A stretch of DNA of 64,000 bases. It comes from Symbiodinium microadriaticum (lineage: Eukaryota > Sar > Dinophyceae > Suessiales > Symbiodiniaceae). Positions 60,886 to 64,000 of the stretch are shown here, in pieces (the stretch's first letter is position 1; every line of letters starts with the position of its first letter). The stretch spans positions 626,255 to 690,254 of the forward strand of contig LSRX01000260.1 of assembly GCA_001939145.1 (NCBI GenBank), in the 5' to 3' direction. The position numbers and the translations under genes are program-made. The notes beneath the pieces were generated by a model, which did no database searches, was not told the DNA's origin, and saw nothing but the letters and a program-made list of their open reading frames with translations.

Positions 60886-61735
60886 CCTGGATGGATGGAT
60901 GGATGGATGGATGGATGGATGGATGGCTGGCTGGCTGGCGGGGTGGTTTTATGGATGGATGGGTGCATGGATGGAAAGATGGATAGATGGACAGATAGAG
61001 AGATGCATGGATAGATGGACAGATAGCTGGAGAGCAAGGGAGATGGAGAGATAGAGTGATAGCAAGAGAGCGAGATAGAGGGAGCTCAAGAGAAAGAGAG
61101 ATAGAGAGACATAGACAGACAGATCAACAGACAGACAGACAGACAGACAGATAGATAGATAGGCAGGTAGGTAGATAGGTAGATAGGTAGATAGGTAGAT
61201 AGGTAGATAGGTATGTAGGTAGATAGATAGATAGATAGATAGACAGACAAATAGGGATAGACAGACAGACAAGTAGTTAGACAGACAGATAGATAGATAC
61301 ATAGATCCATAGTAGATAAATGAACAGGTAGGTAGATAGATAGATAGGTAGATAGACAGATAGATAGGTAGATAGATAGAAAGATAGACAGACAGATCCA
61401 TAGACTAGACAGATAAGTAGGTGGATACACAGAAAGATAGGTAGATGCATAGATAGATAGATAGATAGATAGACAAATAGATAGACAAATAGATAGACAA
61501 ATAGATAGACAGATAGATAGCTAGGTACATAGATAGATGGATAGATAGATAGATAGATAGACAAATCCATCGGAAGATAAATAGATAGGTAGCTAGATAC
61601 ACAGATGGATAGATACATGGATAGATAGATAGATAGATAGATAGATAGACAGATAGATAGATAGATAGATAGACGGATATATAGATAGGTAGATAGATAG
61701 ATAGATAGATAGATAGATACACACATGGACAAAAC
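60886..61735 (+). repeat. GATG then GATA microsatellite, ~850 bp
   Basis: (GGAT)n to about 60940, a GAGA-rich bridge, then (GATA)n/(GACA)n/(GGTA)n to 61735. The 150-186 codon Ser/Tyr/Ile/Leu frames on the minus strand are artefacts. Confidence 0.97.
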
Positions 61736-61944
61736 GATAGATAGGTACGTATTATACACACCTGCATACAAGTACATACACATGTACACGCGTGCATGTT
61801 TGCAAGCATGCACGCATGCACGCACGAATGCATACATATTCTACAAAACGCAATGCGGACGCACACGCAATTTCAAACCGCAAACTCCGAAACGCTAACA
61901 GAGCGCTCCGAGAAACGACAGGCCCGGTGAACCCAGTATCAGAA

Positions 61945-62395
61945 CCTAAACCCCTAAACCCCTAAACCCCTAAACCCCGAAACCCAAACCCCTGAACCAA
62001 ACCCCAAAAGCCCTAAACCCTATGAGCCCTAAACCTCCACATCAAAACCCAACAACACTGGAAAAAAGCCCTAGAAAGCCCTGAGGCCCACCTCTAAGAA
62101 GCGACGAAAACGCTAAACCCCCAACTCCTAAAACCTAACCCCAAAAAATCCTAAACTCTAAACCTCAAAACCCCAAACCCTCAAACCCTAAACCCCAAAA
62201 CCCTAAACGAAGACCAACTTGTAGGAAGCAAAGGACCCGGAATCCGAACTCAACTCTGAATTGCCCTAAACCCTAAACCCTAAACCCTAAACCCCAAACC
62301 CCAAACCCTAAACCCTAAACCCTAAACCCTAAACCCTAAAACCCTAAAGCCCTAAAGCCCTAAAACCCTAAACCCTAAACCCAAACTCTCTAAGC
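61945..62395 (-). repeat. CCCTAAA / CCCCTAAA arrays
   Basis: Telomere-type arrays at 61945-62035 and 62265-62395 with degenerate sequence between; the second is among the purest in the window. Confidence 0.92.
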
Positions 62396-62454
62396 CAGGC
62401 GAGCTGCGAGGCGTGGCAAACACGTGTTTCGGACTTACCTCAGGGTTCGGGTTC

Positions 62455-62520
62455 AGGATTTAGGGTTTAAGGTTCAAGGTTTAGGGTTTAAGGTTTAGGG
62501 TTTAGGGTTTAGGGGTTTAG
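62455..62520 (+). repeat. Telomere-type array in the opposite orientation
   Basis: TTTAGGG units starting about 60 bases after a CCCTAAA array, so the two face each other. Confidence 0.9.
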
Positions 62521-62599
62521 CTCTGCGGGATTTTCGAAGTCTCGGCTTCGTAGCTCCCCGAAGGACAGGACTACGAAGTCACACGAACAGAGCAGATTC

Positions 62600-62672
62600 T
62601 GGGCAGCTCTCAAAAATTTTAGTCCCTTTTCGGGCCCTTTCTAAGGCGACCCTAATTTAGAGAACTGCCTAC
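62600..62672. mobile_element. MITE-like element, family B copy 6 (internally deleted)
   Basis: TGGGCAGCTCTCAAAAATTT, GTCCCTTTTCGGGCCC, CCTAATTTAGAGAACTGCCT. It lacks the GTGCCGTACTATTTT core. Confidence 0.75.
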
Positions 62673-63295
62673 ATGCTCCCAACAAAAAACTGTTCCTTCA
62701 AGTGCCCTGCAGGATTAGCAAAGGGTTCAGTGTCTCCAGGCCAGACCAGGTGGACCATCCCAGGGCGTAGGGTTCAGGGCCTAAGAAGAGTATGCCATGC
62801 TTATAAAAAGGATCACCCTGCAAGGAAGCCTCGTTTTTAGAGGGCTGTCCACGTCACGGTTGCCGTTTCAAGAGCTTCGGCGCCATGGGAAAGCTGTGAG
62901 GTTTCGGGATTCAGCAGTCCTGGTTGCGTTTAGAATTCGGAAATGGCTTTAAGGACTTCCAAATCGAATCATAGTATATGAAGATATATTATATAATGGG
63001 ATATATTACAATATGCTATTTTGCCTTATAAAACGAATCAGGGCAGATCTGTGAATCAAAGAGTTTCTGGATGAAACTTGGCACTGTTGTGTTCTTCAAG
63101 CGACAATCTCGAAGATTCTCAGACCGCAACATGCCCGAACCCCCCACCAGTGATAACCTGCTTAACGCTTAGTAGGGTTCAGGGCTTCGAGTCTGGGGTG
63201 ACTAGGGTTTAGGGTTTAGGGCTTTGGGCTTAGGGCTTCTGGTCTGGGGTTTAGGGTATGTGTAGCACCGTGTATATGGTAACTGTAGTGTGCTC

Positions 63296-63640
63296 TTACT
63301 TGCTACGGCCACGGGATGCTCTCACATGCTGTGGCGACCCTGGCGCACCGAAACCGCGACCATAAACGAAAATGTACTGCAATATGCCCCCTCCCACGCA
63401 GTGAATGTTAAATGCATATGAGAACGCTTGTATATGATGGGGTATGCACCAACTTGTATTAACATGTCGCACTGTACCATATGGTCGCGCCTGCAGAACC
63501 TTCATTGCTTGGATCTCGAGAATCTGTCGCCTGGCTGACGCCGGTGTGATGCAAGTAAGGTTCTTTGCGACTTTGCTGAGGATTGCGGACCGGAGATTCG
63601 CGCGCTGAGGGTATGCTTCAATACGTTGTAATATACGATA
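63296..63640 (-). CDS. Coding candidate (RANLRSAILSKVAKNLTCIT...)
   Basis: Minus frame ending TAA at 63296: RIEAYPQRANLRSAILSKVA, KNLTCITPASARRQILEIQA, MKVLQARPYGTVRHVNTSWC, IPHHIQAFSYAFNIHCVGGG. Upstream it merges with a GTATATTGCA-type repeat (63640-63830), so the N-terminus is not known. Natural composition, function not recognised. Confidence 0.48.
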   Translation of the reverse strand, partial: YRILQRIEAYPQRANLRSAILSKVAKNLTCITPASARRQILEIQAMKVLQARPYGTVRHVNTSWCIPHHIQAFSYAFNIHCVGGGILQYIFVYGRGFGAPGSPQHVRASRGRSK

Positions 63641-63848
63641 ATAAGCGATAACAAGCGATAAGATACTACGCTGTACTGCAATATACTGCAACATACGATG
63701 AAAGACTACAAAATACTATATAGCATACTATAAAACACCAACCTATGCTAAGCAAATGCCGTAATATACTGAAATATGTGTGCCGAAATGTGCCAACATA
63801 TGCTATAACATATTAAGATATACTAAAATGGTACCCCCCCCCCCCATT
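63625..63848 (+). repeat. ATACTGCAATATACTGC-type repeat and poly-C
   Basis: Irregular tandem words of 8-12 bases, then C13 at about 63835-63845. Confidence 0.8.
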
Positions 63849-63930
63849 GACCTACCCTTTTGTCTCTTTTGAGACGCAAGGCTGGGTCGGGGCGGGGGGT
63901 AGCGGAACAGAGCGGCATCCCGAAAATGCT

Positions 63931-63998
63931 AAAAATTGAGGCCTTCCAGTGTTTTGGAGCTCCCAGAGTCCCAAAGTGTTGTGAGGCCTCAATTTTTT
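63931..63998. mobile_element. Palindromic element at the window edge
   Basis: AAAAATTGAGGCCTTCCAGT and the inverse GTGTTGTGAGGCCTCAATTT+TT with GTTTTGG/CCAAAG inner pairing. Arms are about 27 bases. Confidence 0.7.
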
Positions 63999-64000
63999 TG

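Noticed and set aside
61000-61866. 150-186 codon frames rich in Leu/Ser/Ile/Tyr
   Set aside because: Direct translations of (GATA)n; no non-repetitive core.

Overview
The window looks like nuclear DNA of a core dinoflagellate, probably Symbiodiniales-like; the genus cannot be told from the sequence. The evidence is: (1) pentatricopeptide-repeat (PPR) proteins of the dinoflagellate '[16 protein letters not shown]..AL.LF' style; (2) introns with GC, GA and GT donors and an AG|G acceptor; (3) cysteine-rich exons of the 'C.KGY..(n)..ECC' type; (4) very many interstitial telomere-type repeats (TTTAGGG/CCCTAAA and variants); (5) long microsatellites; (6) short palindromic MITE-like elements. I found no bacterial operon, rRNA, tRNA, CRISPR array or recognisable spliced-leader sequence.

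Layout. 0.3-13.9 kb, minus strand: a split PPR gene. I can splice it by eye from 14 small exons (27-90 nt) into 276 codons with no stop and an almost perfect 35-residue period. All 13 introns start with G (9 GC, 2 GT, 2 GA) and every downstream exon starts with G. Twelve of the 13 introns contain telomere-type repeats. One of them also holds a 973-base gap and an AT-rich island that does not match its surroundings. 15.3-17.4 kb: plus-strand exon candidates. 16.8-21.8 kb: minus-strand exon candidates and several MITE-like elements. 21.9-23.4 kb, minus strand: an uninterrupted PPR reading frame of ten motifs, with a possible upstream exon at 23.8-24.2 kb. 24.7-28.2 kb: plus-strand exon candidates. 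28.3-29.5 kb: a minus-strand exon pair. 30.1-31.1 kb: a large GTAT microsatellite with a gap. 31.4-42.7 kb: mostly minus-strand short exons, including two terminal exons that share YNCSAGW. 43-52 kb: minus-strand exons of a cysteine-rich protein, separated by telomere-type repeats, (AGT)n arrays and a duplicated or misjoined segment. 52.8-56.1 kb and 59-63 kb: mainly telomere-type repeat and microsatellite sequence. 56-59 kb and 63.3-63.7 kb: isolated coding candidates.

Coding sequence is a small fraction of the window. It is cut into exons often shorter than 100 nt, inside introns made largely of degenerate telomere-type repeat, MITE-like palindromes and microsatellites. Both PPR products are expected to act on RNA, most likely in an organelle; this is family knowledge plus inference, because no complete N-terminus is visible. 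Outside the PPR and cysteine-rich exons the protein functions are not recognised. Where two strands or frames are both open and both look plausible I say so and keep confidence low.
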